From: Sphingobacterium sp. CZ-UAM
Lineage (GTDB): Bacteria; Bacteroidota; Bacteroidia; Sphingobacteriales; Sphingobacteriaceae
Assembly (NCBI RefSeq): GCF_002000245.1
Contig: NZ_MTCM01000001.1
Coordinates: 62,001-126,000 of the forward strand
Direction of reading: 5' to 3'
DNA length: 64,000 bases
Positions 17,788 to 26,601 of this stretch are shown here, piece by piece (positions within the stretch are counted from its first letter, which is position 1; every line of letters begins with the position of its first letter). The position numbers and the translations under genes were made by a program. The notes under the pieces were generated by a model. That model made no database searches. It was not told the origin of the DNA and worked only from the letters and a program-made list of their open reading frames with translations.

Positions 17788-17811
17788 AGGCTTGATCTTC
17801 GGATCAAGCCT
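17788..17811. terminator. Hairpin with TTCG tetraloop, probable bidirectional terminator
   Basis: AGGCTTGATC-TTCG-GATCAAGCCT is a perfect 10-bp stem with a C(UUCG)G loop. It lies between the convergent methyltransferase and CCG-protein genes. The T-tract is short on both strands. Confidence 0.72.
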
Positions 17812-17849
17812 TTATTAATTTATGCTGATGATTGACCGATCGAAACTTT

Positions 17850-18647
17850 TCAAAGTTTATTTGCACGGGCAGTTATTTCAGCAATATCAAGTACTTCAAT
17901 TTCGGACTCTTTCTCTTTTATTTTGACCCCATCTTTTAACATCGTCATACAGAAGGGACATGCAGCGGCAACAACTTGGGGCTGTGCGGCTATAACCTCT
18001 TCAATACGTTCGATATTAATATCTTTCTTCCCTTGTTCAGGTTCTTTGAACATCTGGCCACCGCCGGCACCACAGCACAGCCCATTGCTTTTGCAACGTT
18101 TCAATTCGACAAGTTGCGCATCCAGACTTTCAAGTACTTTTCGGGGTGCTTCGTAAACTTCATTTGCCCGCCCCAGATAGCAAGGATCATGATAGGTTAT
18201 TTTTTTACCCTTAAATATCGTATTGTCGGCCGGTTTCAACTTCCCTTCGTCAATGAGGCTTTGGATCAACTGTGTGTGATGGATAACTTCATAGTTACCC
18301 CCCAAAGCAGGGTATTCATTTTTAAGTGTATTAAAGCAGTGTGGACAAGCAGTGACGATCTTTTTGATTTCATAACCATTCAATATTTCGATATTCATCA
18401 TAGCTTGCATCTGAAATAGAAATTCATTCCCACTTCTTTTTGCGGGATCTCCGGTGCAGCTTTCTTCTGTTCCAAGAATTGCATAGTTGAGCCCAACATG
18501 CTGGAGAATCCGACAAATATCACGTGTTATTTTTTGAGCGCGCTCATCAAAACTACCAGCACATCCCACCCAAAATAATATATCGGGAGCTTCTCCCTTA
18601 GCTAACAGTTCAGCGACTGTTGGAACTTTTAATTCATTTTCCATCAT
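17850..18647 (-). CDS. (Fe-S)-binding CCG-domain protein (heterodisulfide reductase HdrB/D-like)
   Basis: The real start is the ATG at 18647 (265 residues), 4 bp after the stop of the upstream gene; a longer open frame would overlap that gene. Two cysteine-rich CCG domains are visible: 'FWVGCAGS' (Cys29), Cys64, 'CPHC' (101-104), and 'HDPCYLG' (Cys156), Cys185, 'CCGAGGG' (191-197), 'CPFC' (230-233). Such domains bind a noncubane Fe-S cluster in HdrB/HdrD, GlpC, GlcF and LutA proteins. With the membrane Fe-S protein before it, it probably forms a quinone-linked oxidoreductase on the cytoplasmic face. Substrate unknown. Confidence 0.9.
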   Translation of the reverse strand: MMENELKVPTVAELLAKGEAPDILFWVGCAGSFDERAQKITRDICRILQHVGLNYAILGTEESCTGDPAKRSGNEFLFQMQAMMNIEILNGYEIKKIVTACPHCFNTLKNEYPALGGNYEVIHHTQLIQSLIDEGKLKPADNTIFKGKKITYHDPCYLGRANEVYEAPRKVLESLDAQLVELKRCKSNGLCCGAGGGQMFKEPEQGKKDINIERIEEVIAAQPQVVAAACPFCMTMLKDGVKIKEKESEIEVLDIAEITARANKL

Positions 18648-18651
18648 TAAA

Positions 18652-19950
18652 CTATTGTTGTTGAGTCCAATTCGCACGATCCATTTGTGCATACTTCCAT
18701 GGAGCACCATTATTCTCAATGTTGCCAAACATATTGTTGATACTTGCGGGGGCCTGAGATTCCTCCATAACCGCAAATCGACGAAGTTCTACGATAATGT
18801 CCAAAGGGTTAATATTGACAGGGCATTGCTCGACACAGGCATTACAACTTGTACAAGCCCACAATTCTTCGCGACTGATATAATTGTCGATTAGCGACTT
18901 TCCATCTTCCACAAAGCTTCCATTTACCTTAATGTTTTTACCTACTTCAGTTAATCGATCCCTTGTATCCATCATTATTTTTCGCGGGGATAGCAGCTTT
19001 CCCGTAATATTGGCCGGGCAGGAGGAGGTACAGCGACCACATTCTGTACAGGTATAGGCATCCAGAAGGCTTTTCCATGTTAGATCCTGCACATCTTTGG
19101 CGCCAAAGCGAGCTACGGTATCTGAAGATGGTGGCGTAAAACTTGGATCAAGCATCGCTTTTACTTCGTTGGTGACAGCGGGCATATTGGATAATTTTCC
19201 CTTCGCATCCAAGCTTGAAAAATAAGTGTTTGGAAAAGCCAGAACGATATGCAAGTGTTTCGAATAGGGCAGATAGTTTAAAAAAGCTAATACACCTAAT
19301 ATGTGAAACCACCAGCAAAACCTTTCGATGATATACAGTGTACTAGTAGAGGTCGGAAGATAGGGTAATAAATAATGGCTTACCGGAAAGGAGCCCACAG
19401 AACTAAAATGTTCATACCCGTAAAGCTGTAATTTGAGGTCCGTCGCATTCATTAACAGAAAGGCCGACATCAGCAGAATTTCTGTAATCAAAATAATATT
19501 AGCGTCTGTTTTGGGCCAGTTGTTCAGTTCTCTACTATTTAGACGATTTACTTTGACAATATTTCTTCGAATAAGGAAGACCAGGCAGGACACGAGTACA
19601 GCAAGTGCCAGCCATTCAAATGAACCGATCAAAAAGTTATAGAAACCGCCCAAGAAGGAAAAGATCCGATGCGTTCCGAATAAACCGTCAATAATGATTT
19701 CCAGCATTTCGATATTGATAATAACGAAACCCAGATAAACAAATAAGTGTAGGATGGCGGGAGTAATCCGCTTAAACATCTTTTTTTGTCCAAAAGCAAC
19801 CAAAATCATCGTTTTCCAGCGCTCTGGAGCTCGGTCCGAACGATCTAAATCTCGTCCTAATTTTATATTACTGTAGATCTGTTGCACATTTTTACCAAAG
19901 AAAAATAATGCTCCTAAAAAACAAACCGCAAATATTAGCTGACCTATCAT
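18652..19950 (-). CDS. Membrane 4Fe-4S dicluster protein (HdrC/NarI-like, N-terminal membrane domain)
   Basis: This 432-residue protein has about five to six transmembrane helices in residues 1-235 ('LIFAVCFLGALFFFG', 'LHLFVYLGFVIINI', 'WLALAVLVSCLVFLI', 'ILLMSAFLLM', 'ILGVLAFLNYLPYS'), with His residues that could bind heme b. The soluble C-terminal domain has two 4Fe-4S motifs, CTECGRCTSSCP (Cys301/304/307/311) and CTSCNACVEQCP (Cys366/369/372/376). This is the architecture of quinone-linked heterodisulfide-reductase-like subunits. It is first in an operon with the CCG-domain gene. A perfect dyad at 19990-20013 sits 40 bp before its start. Confidence 0.9.
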   Translation of the reverse strand: MIGQLIFAVCFLGALFFFGKNVQQIYSNIKLGRDLDRSDRAPERWKTMILVAFGQKKMFKRITPAILHLFVYLGFVIINIEMLEIIIDGLFGTHRIFSFLGGFYNFLIGSFEWLALAVLVSCLVFLIRRNIVKVNRLNSRELNNWPKTDANIILITEILLMSAFLLMNATDLKLQLYGYEHFSSVGSFPVSHYLLPYLPTSTSTLYIIERFCWWFHILGVLAFLNYLPYSKHLHIVLAFPNTYFSSLDAKGKLSNMPAVTNEVKAMLDPSFTPPSSDTVARFGAKDVQDLTWKSLLDAYTCTECGRCTSSCPANITGKLLSPRKIMMDTRDRLTEVGKNIKVNGSFVEDGKSLIDNYISREELWACTSCNACVEQCPVNINPLDIIVELRRFAVMEESQAPASINNMFGNIENNGAPWKYAQMDRANWTQQQ

Positions 19951-19989
19951 ATGCTCGAATATTGGTTACAAAACAAATATACTATAATA

Positions 19990-20013
19990 TTTTATTATGC
20001 TAACATAATAAAA
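19990..20013. promoter_or_regulatory. TTTTATTATG-CTAA-CATAATAAAA dyad in the Fe-S operon promoter region
   Basis: Perfect 10-bp arms surround a 4-nt centre, 40 bp upstream of the membrane Fe-S gene (minus strand). A TetR gene lies immediately upstream, so this is a candidate operator for it. Its AT-rich content weakens the case. Confidence 0.45.
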
Positions 20014-20176
20014 ATAAATCAAAAAAATAAGCTTATAAAGGTAATTTTCTGAAAAAATATCCCTATTCTTATAAGCACCAACAGCCATGAAAATCAACTG
20101 AGGATTCTTTCTGACCAATAGAAAACAGATACTTTCAGAAAAAATAAAGAATAGGAAGAAGGGGTTGGAAAAGTAA

Positions 20177-20210
20177 GCCCCCGAGAAAGTTGCAATGATT
20201 TTCTGGGGGC
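20177..20210 (-). terminator. Terminator of the TetR gene
   Basis: GCCCCC pairs with GGGGGC and AGAAA with TTTCT, with one unpaired base, around a short loop. It lies 22 bp past the TetR stop on the minus strand; the following minus-strand bases are T-rich (TTACTTTT). Confidence 0.6.
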
Positions 20211-20231
20211 AAAGATTGTTCGGCTAATGAT

Positions 20232-20903
20232 TTATTCTATACCGGCAAATGCTTGCTTAAGGATTTTTTCAACGGTTTTTTCAATACGGATTTTTCCTTC
20301 TTCTGTATTGATGTCAATACCGCAGAAAGTGCTGCCTGTAGATTTGGCCTGTAGTGCTAAGTAATAAATTCCGCTTACTAGTATGGCGAGTGTCGCCCTT
20401 ATGTCCGTTTCTGAATGCTCAAATTTTGGATCAACGTGTTTAAATAATTCTTCACCAAGAACTTCGCGTCTATCGGCTATATTTTTTAATGCTTTAGTTT
20501 TCTCACCCAGTCCCCAATGGATGATTTTCTGTTTGGTTTTATCCTTTAAAAAAGTATTCAATTGGGATTTAAGTAATTCGTTTACCAGAGCGACATCAAT
20601 ATCATTTGGATTCGATATCATTTGCTCCAAAACACCTTTATCGCCAATCTGCCAAAAATCTTTTTGTGTTAAGTAAGCCTCTACTAATTGATCGAGGCCT
20701 CCAAAATAATTCCAGATGAGTGCTTTATTTAGGCCGCACTCCAGTGCGATATTCGGGCCGTTCAGCGCATGGTAGCCTTTCTTTTGGATGACTTTTCCCA
20801 CTGCGGCGATCATCCGCGCTTTGGTACGTTCCTTGTCTCGGATGGGACCCGATGTTACTTTTCTTTCTTTCTTTGGACGATCCTCAGTTACGTTCTTTTT
20901 CAT
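20232..20903 (-). CDS. TetR family transcriptional regulator
   Basis: This 223-residue protein has a basic N-terminal tail rich in Lys/Arg (residues 1-28) and then a TetR-type HTH at ~28-75: 'RMIAAVGKVIQKKGYHALNGPNIA' followed by 'GLNKALIWNYFGGLDQLVEAYL'. The C-terminal domain is helical with no known effector signature. It is monocistronic by the terminator at 20177-20210. Its promoter region holds a CAAAGGCA dyad (20940-20961), and the next minus-strand operon (Fe-S proteins) has a different dyad, so the two sites do not share an obvious consensus. Confidence 0.88.
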   Translation of the reverse strand: MKKNVTEDRPKKERKVTSGPIRDKERTKARMIAAVGKVIQKKGYHALNGPNIALECGLNKALIWNYFGGLDQLVEAYLTQKDFWQIGDKGVLEQMISNPNDIDVALVNELLKSQLNTFLKDKTKQKIIHWGLGEKTKALKNIADRREVLGEELFKHVDPKFEHSETDIRATLAILVSGIYYLALQAKSTGSTFCGIDINTEEGKIRIEKTVEKILKQAFAGIE

Positions 20904-20939
20904 TAGAATAATTTTGTTTATTCATTACCAATTTATTTA

Positions 20940-20961
20940 CAAAGGCATTATACTGCCTTTG
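20940..20961 (-). promoter_or_regulatory. CAAAGGCA-6-TGCCTTTG dyad overlapping a probable -7 element
   Basis: Perfect 8-bp arms, 37 bp before the TetR start. On the minus strand one arm reads TGCCTTTG, one mismatch from the Bacteroidota -7 consensus TAnnTTTG, so the dyad could be an autoregulatory site over the promoter. Confidence 0.45.
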
Positions 20962-21299
20962 GCGGTGTTACTAAGAATGAAGCTATCATAGACTCAGTCG
21001 TATAAGTCTTGAGCTAATTTAAGCCCGTGATAATTTCATACGAATAAAACCATTTTTAGCAACGAAGCTTCCATGAGTTATCCTATTCGTTCGTTAATAA
21101 ACAAATTTGGACTCATGATGTTTCATTAGGGTAGATGTATATTTTTTCTACAATATCTAAATTTTAGCTGGGAAAAGCAAGAAAATCGTATAACAGATTT
21201 TAATTCCTTTTAATAAACTATTTTAGTCGACACGCAGATTGCCATTTAACAAGTTGCGGTAAATTGTTTTACTTTGGAATTAGCAGGATATGGGGCAAT
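20962..21299. other. Intergenic stretch without recognised features
   Basis: About 340 AT-rich bases between the TetR promoter dyad and the ompH terminator. I see no ORF, tRNA or convincing hairpin here. Confidence 0.6.
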
Positions 21300-21336
21300 A
21301 AAAAAGGGACTATTCTTACGAATAATCCCTTTTTTA
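21300..21336 (-). terminator. Terminator after the second ompH gene
   Basis: A 16-bp stem with one mismatch (AAAAAAGGGA... against ...TCCCTTTTTT) closes a TTAC loop, 20 bp past the stop of the minus-strand ompH gene. Confidence 0.85.
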
Positions 21337-21355
21337 TGACGTATGTGATACGTTA

Positions 21356-21931
21356 TTATTTTTTTGCTGGTGCAGCAGGCGCAGCTGTTGCCGAAATACC
21401 TAATTTAGATTTTACAGCAGCGGTTAAATCCTCACCACCTTGGAAATAAGGAATATTCGTGCTTGAGATATCAAATACATAAGCCATTCCTTTTTCTTTT
21501 GCCACAGCGTTGACTGCATCAGCTACTTTTCTTTGGATAGGTGTAATCAATTCATCTTCTTTTTTTCCCAATTCTTCTTGAGCAGTTTGTTGTGATGATT
21601 GAATACGAGTTTGCATATCTTGGATTTCTTGTCCTAATTTATTCAATTCAGGATCTAGCGTATCTTTGTTAGCTTCGCTTCTGGTACGTAATTTATCAGT
21701 TCCTTCTTTTTGTTTGGTCTGTAAAATAGTGACCATGCCTTGAATTTCTTTGGTTTTACTCTCACTCAAAGTTTTCAATTGAGCTTCCGCTGTTTTATAA
21801 TCTGGAGTTGATTGAATAATGTCAGCAAAATTGATGTGACCGATCTTTTGCTGTGCATTAGCGAATTGAGTTGAGAAAAATACTGCCACTATAGCAACCG
21901 CACCTTTTAATAAGTTTTTCATGCTTTTCAT
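21356..21931 (-). CDS. OmpH/Skp family periplasmic chaperone (second copy)
   Basis: This 191-residue protein has a signal peptide ending 'FANAQQ' (residue ~27), the OmpH opening 'IGHINFADIIQSTPDYKTAEAQL', a long charged coiled coil (~50-125) and 'ITPIQRKVADAVNAVAKEKGMAYVFDIS' near the end. Skp/OmpH trimers hold unfolded outer-membrane proteins in the periplasm and pass them to BamA. The gene follows another ompH gene by 95 bp and is downstream of bamA, the usual Bacteroidota arrangement. The tail after residue 180 is Ala/Pro/Lys-rich and probably disordered. Confidence 0.93.
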   Translation of the reverse strand: MKSMKNLLKGAVAIVAVFFSTQFANAQQKIGHINFADIIQSTPDYKTAEAQLKTLSESKTKEIQGMVTILQTKQKEGTDKLRTRSEANKDTLDPELNKLGQEIQDMQTRIQSSQQTAQEELGKKEDELITPIQRKVADAVNAVAKEKGMAYVFDISSTNIPYFQGGEDLTAAVKSKLGISATAAPAAPAKK

Positions 21932-22026
21932 TTTAATCTAATACGCCATCTCTATGGCAATCTTTTTAGTTTTCTAATTAATTACTACTTTTTTTACTTG
22001 TGTCCACAATGATAACAAACTCCAGC

Positions 22027-22560
22027 TTAGTTTGCAAGACTAGGATTAGGTTTATAGCCTAATTTTGTAATGACATCATTACTTTTGTTCAATTTTGAAT
22101 TTGCATAAAGGAAAGTGGATTCTTTGCCTTTGTCCACGATGAAATCAAAATTCTGTGCCGAAGCAACATCTTGTATCGCTTTTGCTACGCGGTCCTGAAT
22201 AGGTTTAATTAATTGAACCCGCCTTTTGAAAAGTTCGCCTTCAAATCCGAATTTTTGTTTTTGATAATCTTTCACCTCTTTTTCTCTCGTAACGATTTCA
22301 TCTTCGCGACGACGACGCATGTCCTCATTTAACAAGGCCTGATCTTTTTGATAAGCCTGATATAATTTTTCTATTTCGGCATATTTTTGATCTACCTCTT
22401 CCTGCCATTGTTTGGAAAGATCATCTAATTGTTTCTGGGCAGTGGTATATTCGGGAATGTGTTTTAGGATATATTCTGAATCTACATATGCAAGCTGTTG
22501 CGCAAATGTCGCTGTAGCACTAACGACTACAAAAGCTATAACTAACAATATTTTTTTCAT
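22027..22560 (-). CDS. OmpH/Skp family periplasmic chaperone (first copy)
   Basis: This 177-residue protein has a signal peptide cut near 'ATFAQQ' (residue ~21), 'AYVDSEYILKHIPEYTTAQKQLDDL', a coiled coil with many charged residues (~40-110) and the conserved 'LIKPIQDRVAKAIQDVASAQNFDFIVDKG'. It is paralogous to the next gene downstream but more acidic in the coiled coil. It should act with BamA in outer-membrane protein assembly. It is separated from bamA by a strong terminator (22870-22905) and ~380 bp, so it probably has its own promoter. Confidence 0.94.
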   Translation of the reverse strand: MKKILLVIAFVVVSATATFAQQLAYVDSEYILKHIPEYTTAQKQLDDLSKQWQEEVDQKYAEIEKLYQAYQKDQALLNEDMRRRREDEIVTREKEVKDYQKQKFGFEGELFKRRVQLIKPIQDRVAKAIQDVASAQNFDFIVDKGKESTFLYANSKLNKSNDVITKLGYKPNPSLAN

Positions 22561-22869
22561 ATTTCCTGTAAGTTTTATAGACTATAATTTAATATTTAAC
22601 ATTCATTTACATTATGACAATGGCTGAGCCCAAAAGTTTAATCTGAGAAGCCGTCTTAAATAAATTTACCGCTCAAAAATAACAAAAAAGATGCAATCTA
22701 ACAGATATTTCTCGGGTTTAACACTATTTAACTTGTTGGCCGATTCCTGTTATACATTTCCAAAGAGCTCATTACGGCTAACCTTTGTTGTTAAAAGCAA
22801 ACTTCCTTCAAGATAAGAAGATTTAAGCGATATGCAGCGTTCAACTAAATAAATTTAAATGCTATAAAT
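22561..22869. other. Promoter region of the ompH pair
   Basis: About 310 bases between the first ompH start (minus strand) and the bamA terminator. AT-rich, with no ORF. It must hold the ompH promoter, but I could not pick a clear TAnnTTTG element. Confidence 0.5.
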
Positions 22870-22905
22870 AAAAAAAGCTATCGCAGAAACTGCTGATAGC
22901 TTTTT
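22870..22905 (-). terminator. Terminator after bamA
   Basis: AAAAAGCTATC pairs with GATAGCTTTTT, and inside it GCAG-AAA-CTGC forms a second stem. It lies 43 bp downstream of the bamA stop, with U-rich flanks. Confidence 0.87.
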
Positions 22906-22947
22906 CATCCCGATAAGGATATATCTTAGTGATTGGATCAACCTCGG

Positions 22948-25512
22948 TTAAAATCCGCCCATATTTTGCATAATACTGAAGGTAAAGTTTTGTTTCCAAG
23001 TACTGCTCGGTAATCCCGGAATAGGGTCAAATGCGTGACCGTAGTCGATCCCCAACATACCAAAGATAGGTAAGAAGATACGTGCACCAACACCTGCCGA
23101 ACGACGGACCTTAAATGGATTGTATTCGGTAAACTTGTTCCAGGTGTTTCCAGCTTCCGCAAATGCCAATACATACACCGTAGCCTGGTCATTTAACATA
23201 ACCGGATGACGTAATTCCATTTGATACTTGGTATAGATTGGGCTACCTGAATTCCGCGCTACGTTAACATTTTGTGTACCTTCTGGAATAATTACACCAT
23301 TTGCATAACCACGCATTGCAATAATCTCAGATCCTTGAAGGTAATCAAACCCTTGCATACCATCACCACCGACTTTGAACCTTTCGAATGTAGACGTTTC
23401 AGTTTTATTAGAATATTTCCCTAAGAAACCAAATTGTGCCTGAGCTTTGAAAACTAATTTTCCGACAATTTTTGCATACCATTGCGAATCGAATTTCCAC
23501 TTATGGTATTCCGTCCAGCGATAACGTTCCTGAGGAGTCCCATTTTTATAATCAATATTATTGAATAGGGAATAAGGAGGCGTCAATTGTACCGAGAACT
23601 TGATGTTCGAACCCGAAGTTGGGTAGATCGGAGCATCGATCGAGTTACGGCTAAATTCTTGTGTTAAATTGATATTGTATGCTGTACCGTTATCAAACAA
23701 GAAATAGTTGCCATAATTCTGAAGTTTATACCGTTGGAAAGACAATGAAGTATTGGCTTGGAACCAGTTGTCTGGCCACTGTAGGCGTTTACCTAAAGTT
23801 GCTGTAATACCCGTCATCCAAATACGGTTCAATTCTGAATCTTTTACGATTTGCTCCCCGGTATAATAGTTGAATCCACCATAGGATGAACTGGAGGTAT
23901 AAGCACTCAAACCAAAATATATCGGTTTTTTTCCACCTAGCCAAGGTTCCGAGAAGGAGAAGCTATAGGATTGGTAACGTTTACCTGAAGTCTGACCACG
24001 CACACTTAATTTTTGGCCATCACCACGAGGAAGAGGTTTCCATGAACTCTTATCAAAGAAGTTACTTGTAGAAAAGTTATTGAAAGTTAAACCTAATGTA
24101 CCTATGATCTGTCCGGCTCCATAACCTCCGGAAAGTTCTACCTGATCGGATGGTTTTTCCGTTACATTATAAACAATATCCACCGTACCTTCCGCATAAT
24201 TCAAATTGCTCGGAACTGGATTTGTTTTTTGCTCATCAAAATTCCCTAATTGGGCAATCTCACGAACGCTCCGCATAATTTGCTCTTTTGAGAATTTTTG
24301 TCCCGGTTTTGTATAGATTGAACGTAATACCACTCGGTCATTTGTAACATCATTACCTTTTACGATAACGTTGTTAATGGTATATTGCGCGCCTTCATAT
24401 ACACGTAAATTTAAGTCGATGGTATCGTTATATACACGTGTTTGCTCAGGGTCTACAGAGAAGGTCAAATAACCATCATTCATATAGATAGATGAGATGT
24501 CATCTGAATTTTTGCCTCCACCTAGTAATTTTGCGTTCAGTTTTTCCTCTGAGAAGACATCACCACGTTTGATTCCTAAAATTTTATTTAATAAGGTATC
24601 TGAATATTTTGCATTTCCTGTCCACACAATATTACCTACATAATATTTTGGACCTTCATAAATATCAAATTTGACCAATACATTTTTCTCGCCATCGCGA
24701 ATGATCGTATCTTTTAAGATCTCCGCATCGCGATAACCCTTAGCGGCCATTTTTTTGATCAGGTTTTCTTTTCCCTCTTTGTATTTCTCTTCTTTGAATT
24801 TACCCGGACCAAATATGCGGTACCACATTTTTTGTTTAATTGGCTTTGCCATTTTCCGCAAATCTTTTTGTGAAAAATGTTCATTGCCTGTAAAGGTCAT
24901 CTCTTTGACTCTTACCTTGTGTTTTTTATCTACGTCAGCAATTAAGATCTCATTATTCGCCTGAGCCGAATCCTTAACTGTTTTTAGTGTAATTTCTGGA
25001 TATAAATAAGCTTTTTCTTTTAGAAAACGTTGAATCGTTGCCCGGGTCGTATTCATCAAGTTTTCGTTGACAATCTTACCGGTATTACTATTTAAACGCT
25101 TGCGGACTTCCTCGGTTTGACTTTTGCTCAGTCCGTTAATATCAATACGCGTCAAACGCGGACGTTCTACTACACGAATGGTTAAGAAGATATTTTCACC
25201 TTCAATTTTTTCTGCCCATAATTCGACAGCGTCAAAGAGGCCTTGAGCCATCATGTCTTTTACTACTTTCGCAGTCGCTTCACTTGGTACTTCCAGATAT
25301 TGACCTACAGACAATTTAGATATTGTAATTAATACGTTCTTATCCAAAAATTGTGTTCCGGTTACATCAACAGCACTAATTACATAGTTTTTAGGGTTGA
25401 GATAACTGATTTTTTCGGGATCATTTAAGTTGAACGCACCATTTTGCTGTCCGTAGACAAGTTGCATTGATGAGAGACCAAAAAATAGTATTACGGGTAG
25501 TATACGCTTCAT
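22948..25512 (-). CDS. bamA: Outer membrane protein assembly factor BamA
   Basis: This 854-residue outer-membrane protein is the core of the BAM insertase. After the signal peptide (ending 'LVYGQQ', ~22) come five POTRA domains (~45-430), visible as repeats such as 'ISAVDVTGTQFLDKNVLI', 'RIDINGLSKSQTEEVRKRL', 'VKEMTFTGNEHFSQKDLRKM' and 'NNVIVKGNDVTNDRVVLRSI'. The Omp85 barrel follows ('VELSGGYGAGQIIGTLGL', 'MRGYANGVIIP', the VRGF/MRGY motif of strand 16 loop L6), and the protein ends 'FTFSIMQNMGGF'. It lies between uppS and two ompH genes, as in most Bacteroidota. Confidence 0.96.
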   Translation of the reverse strand: MKRILPVILFFGLSSMQLVYGQQNGAFNLNDPEKISYLNPKNYVISAVDVTGTQFLDKNVLITISKLSVGQYLEVPSEATAKVVKDMMAQGLFDAVELWAEKIEGENIFLTIRVVERPRLTRIDINGLSKSQTEEVRKRLNSNTGKIVNENLMNTTRATIQRFLKEKAYLYPEITLKTVKDSAQANNEILIADVDKKHKVRVKEMTFTGNEHFSQKDLRKMAKPIKQKMWYRIFGPGKFKEEKYKEGKENLIKKMAAKGYRDAEILKDTIIRDGEKNVLVKFDIYEGPKYYVGNIVWTGNAKYSDTLLNKILGIKRGDVFSEEKLNAKLLGGGKNSDDISSIYMNDGYLTFSVDPEQTRVYNDTIDLNLRVYEGAQYTINNVIVKGNDVTNDRVVLRSIYTKPGQKFSKEQIMRSVREIAQLGNFDEQKTNPVPSNLNYAEGTVDIVYNVTEKPSDQVELSGGYGAGQIIGTLGLTFNNFSTSNFFDKSSWKPLPRGDGQKLSVRGQTSGKRYQSYSFSFSEPWLGGKKPIYFGLSAYTSSSSYGGFNYYTGEQIVKDSELNRIWMTGITATLGKRLQWPDNWFQANTSLSFQRYKLQNYGNYFLFDNGTAYNINLTQEFSRNSIDAPIYPTSGSNIKFSVQLTPPYSLFNNIDYKNGTPQERYRWTEYHKWKFDSQWYAKIVGKLVFKAQAQFGFLGKYSNKTETSTFERFKVGGDGMQGFDYLQGSEIIAMRGYANGVIIPEGTQNVNVARNSGSPIYTKYQMELRHPVMLNDQATVYVLAFAEAGNTWNKFTEYNPFKVRRSAGVGARIFLPIFGMLGIDYGHAFDPIPGLPSSTWKQNFTFSIMQNMGGF

Positions 25513-25627
25513 TTATCTTGAATTATTGGCGCTAAAGTACACCAATCAGTTGTTAATTTTTGTTAATTAAGAAAATTTAACCAGCTTGTTTTTTATTCAA
25601 ATCAGTTGACAAATTTAATAAAATCAT

Positions 25628-26365
25628 TTATAACTGCTCACTTGTTTTTCCAAACCTTCTTTCACGCTGTTGATAATCGACAATGGATTTAAATAAATCT
25701 TCCTTTGTAAACTCTGGCCACATCTTATCTAAAAAACATAATTCAGAATAAGCAATTTGCCAAAGAAGGAAATTACTGATCCGGAGTTCTCCACTGGTTC
25801 TTATCAATAGATCTGGATCTGGTAATCCCCGGGTGTAGAGATTGGCAGAGAAAATATCATCATTGATTTCCTCGATGCTCAATTCTCCCGCTTGAACTTT
25901 TTTAGCCAGATTTCGGGTAGTTTCAACAATTTCCTGACGGGAACTATAGCTTAAGGCCAGCGTGAGTGTGCAGTGCGTGTTATCTTTGGTGGCCTCAATT
26001 GTTTCCTGAAGTTTCTTTTGCGCATTAGAAGGAAGTTTGCTGATATCTCCGATTGCATTTAATCGGACACCATTTTCCTGAAATGTCTTGATTTCTTTTT
26101 TTAAGGAGGAAACCAACAGTTCCATTAAAGCAATCACTTCCAGTTTTGGGCGATTCCAATTTTCCGCTGAGAAAGCGTAAAGCGTTAGAAATTTTATGTT
26201 GGCCTGAACACATCCTTCTAAAGCCTCTCTCACTGCTTTTACCCCATTTTGATGTCCAAATACACGGAGTTTACCTTTTTGTTTTGCCCAACGACCGTTA
26301 CCATCCATGATGATAGCAATATGTTGGGGTAATTTAATGTTATCAATTTGATCTAAAAAGCTCAT
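25628..26365 (-). CDS. uppS: Isoprenyl transferase (undecaprenyl diphosphate synthase)
   Basis: Start chosen at the ATG 26365 (MSFLDQ), giving 245 residues; a longer frame adds nine atypical residues. 'IAIIMDGNGRWA' (~22-33) holds the catalytic Asp and the HGNGRW-like signature (here DGNGRW), followed by 'LTLYAFSAENWNRP' and a C-terminal 'PDPDLLIRTSGELRISNFLLWQ'. The enzyme condenses IPP units onto FPP to make the C55 lipid carrier for cell-wall and surface polysaccharides. It lies 115 bp upstream of bamA on the same strand. Confidence 0.95.
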   Translation of the reverse strand: MSFLDQIDNIKLPQHIAIIMDGNGRWAKQKGKLRVFGHQNGVKAVREALEGCVQANIKFLTLYAFSAENWNRPKLEVIALMELLVSSLKKEIKTFQENGVRLNAIGDISKLPSNAQKKLQETIEATKDNTHCTLTLALSYSSRQEIVETTRNLAKKVQAGELSIEEINDDIFSANLYTRGLPDPDLLIRTSGELRISNFLLWQIAYSELCFLDKMWPEFTKEDLFKSIVDYQQRERRFGKTSEQL

Positions 26366-26601
26366 TGTTGCTATATTCAATAAAATTAACACCTTTTAGC
26401 CTTTTACAGCGTATTTGTGTGTTAAAACCAGATACTGGCTTTCTGTATATTACCTTCAAACGATGTTTTACCTCCCAAGGTTAAACCGTTTGATCATTAT
26501 TTTTGGCACCTTATTTTAGGTGCTTTGTGTCTCTTATGCTGTATTATTCCTTCCAAATATCGATTTTTAATTGATAATTCAGAAGCATAATATCATAAAG
26601 A

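Larger units (their letters stand above)
17509..17811. other. Structured intergenic region with four successive hairpins
   Basis: The 389 bp after the methyltransferase stop contain no ORF I would call. They hold a 7-bp ATGAGGC/GCCTCAT hairpin (17509-17542), a three-segment 19-bp stem (17691-17747), a perfect 9-bp hairpin (17759-17781) and a 10-bp UUCG-capped hairpin (17788-17811). The density suggests a non-coding RNA, a mobile repeat element or an elaborate termination region, and the sequence alone does not decide between these. Confidence 0.5.

Noticed and set aside
17850..18776. Longer frame for the CCG-domain gene
   Set aside because: The extra N-terminus overlaps the membrane Fe-S gene and is not Fe-S-like; the start at 18647 is 4 bp from the upstream stop.
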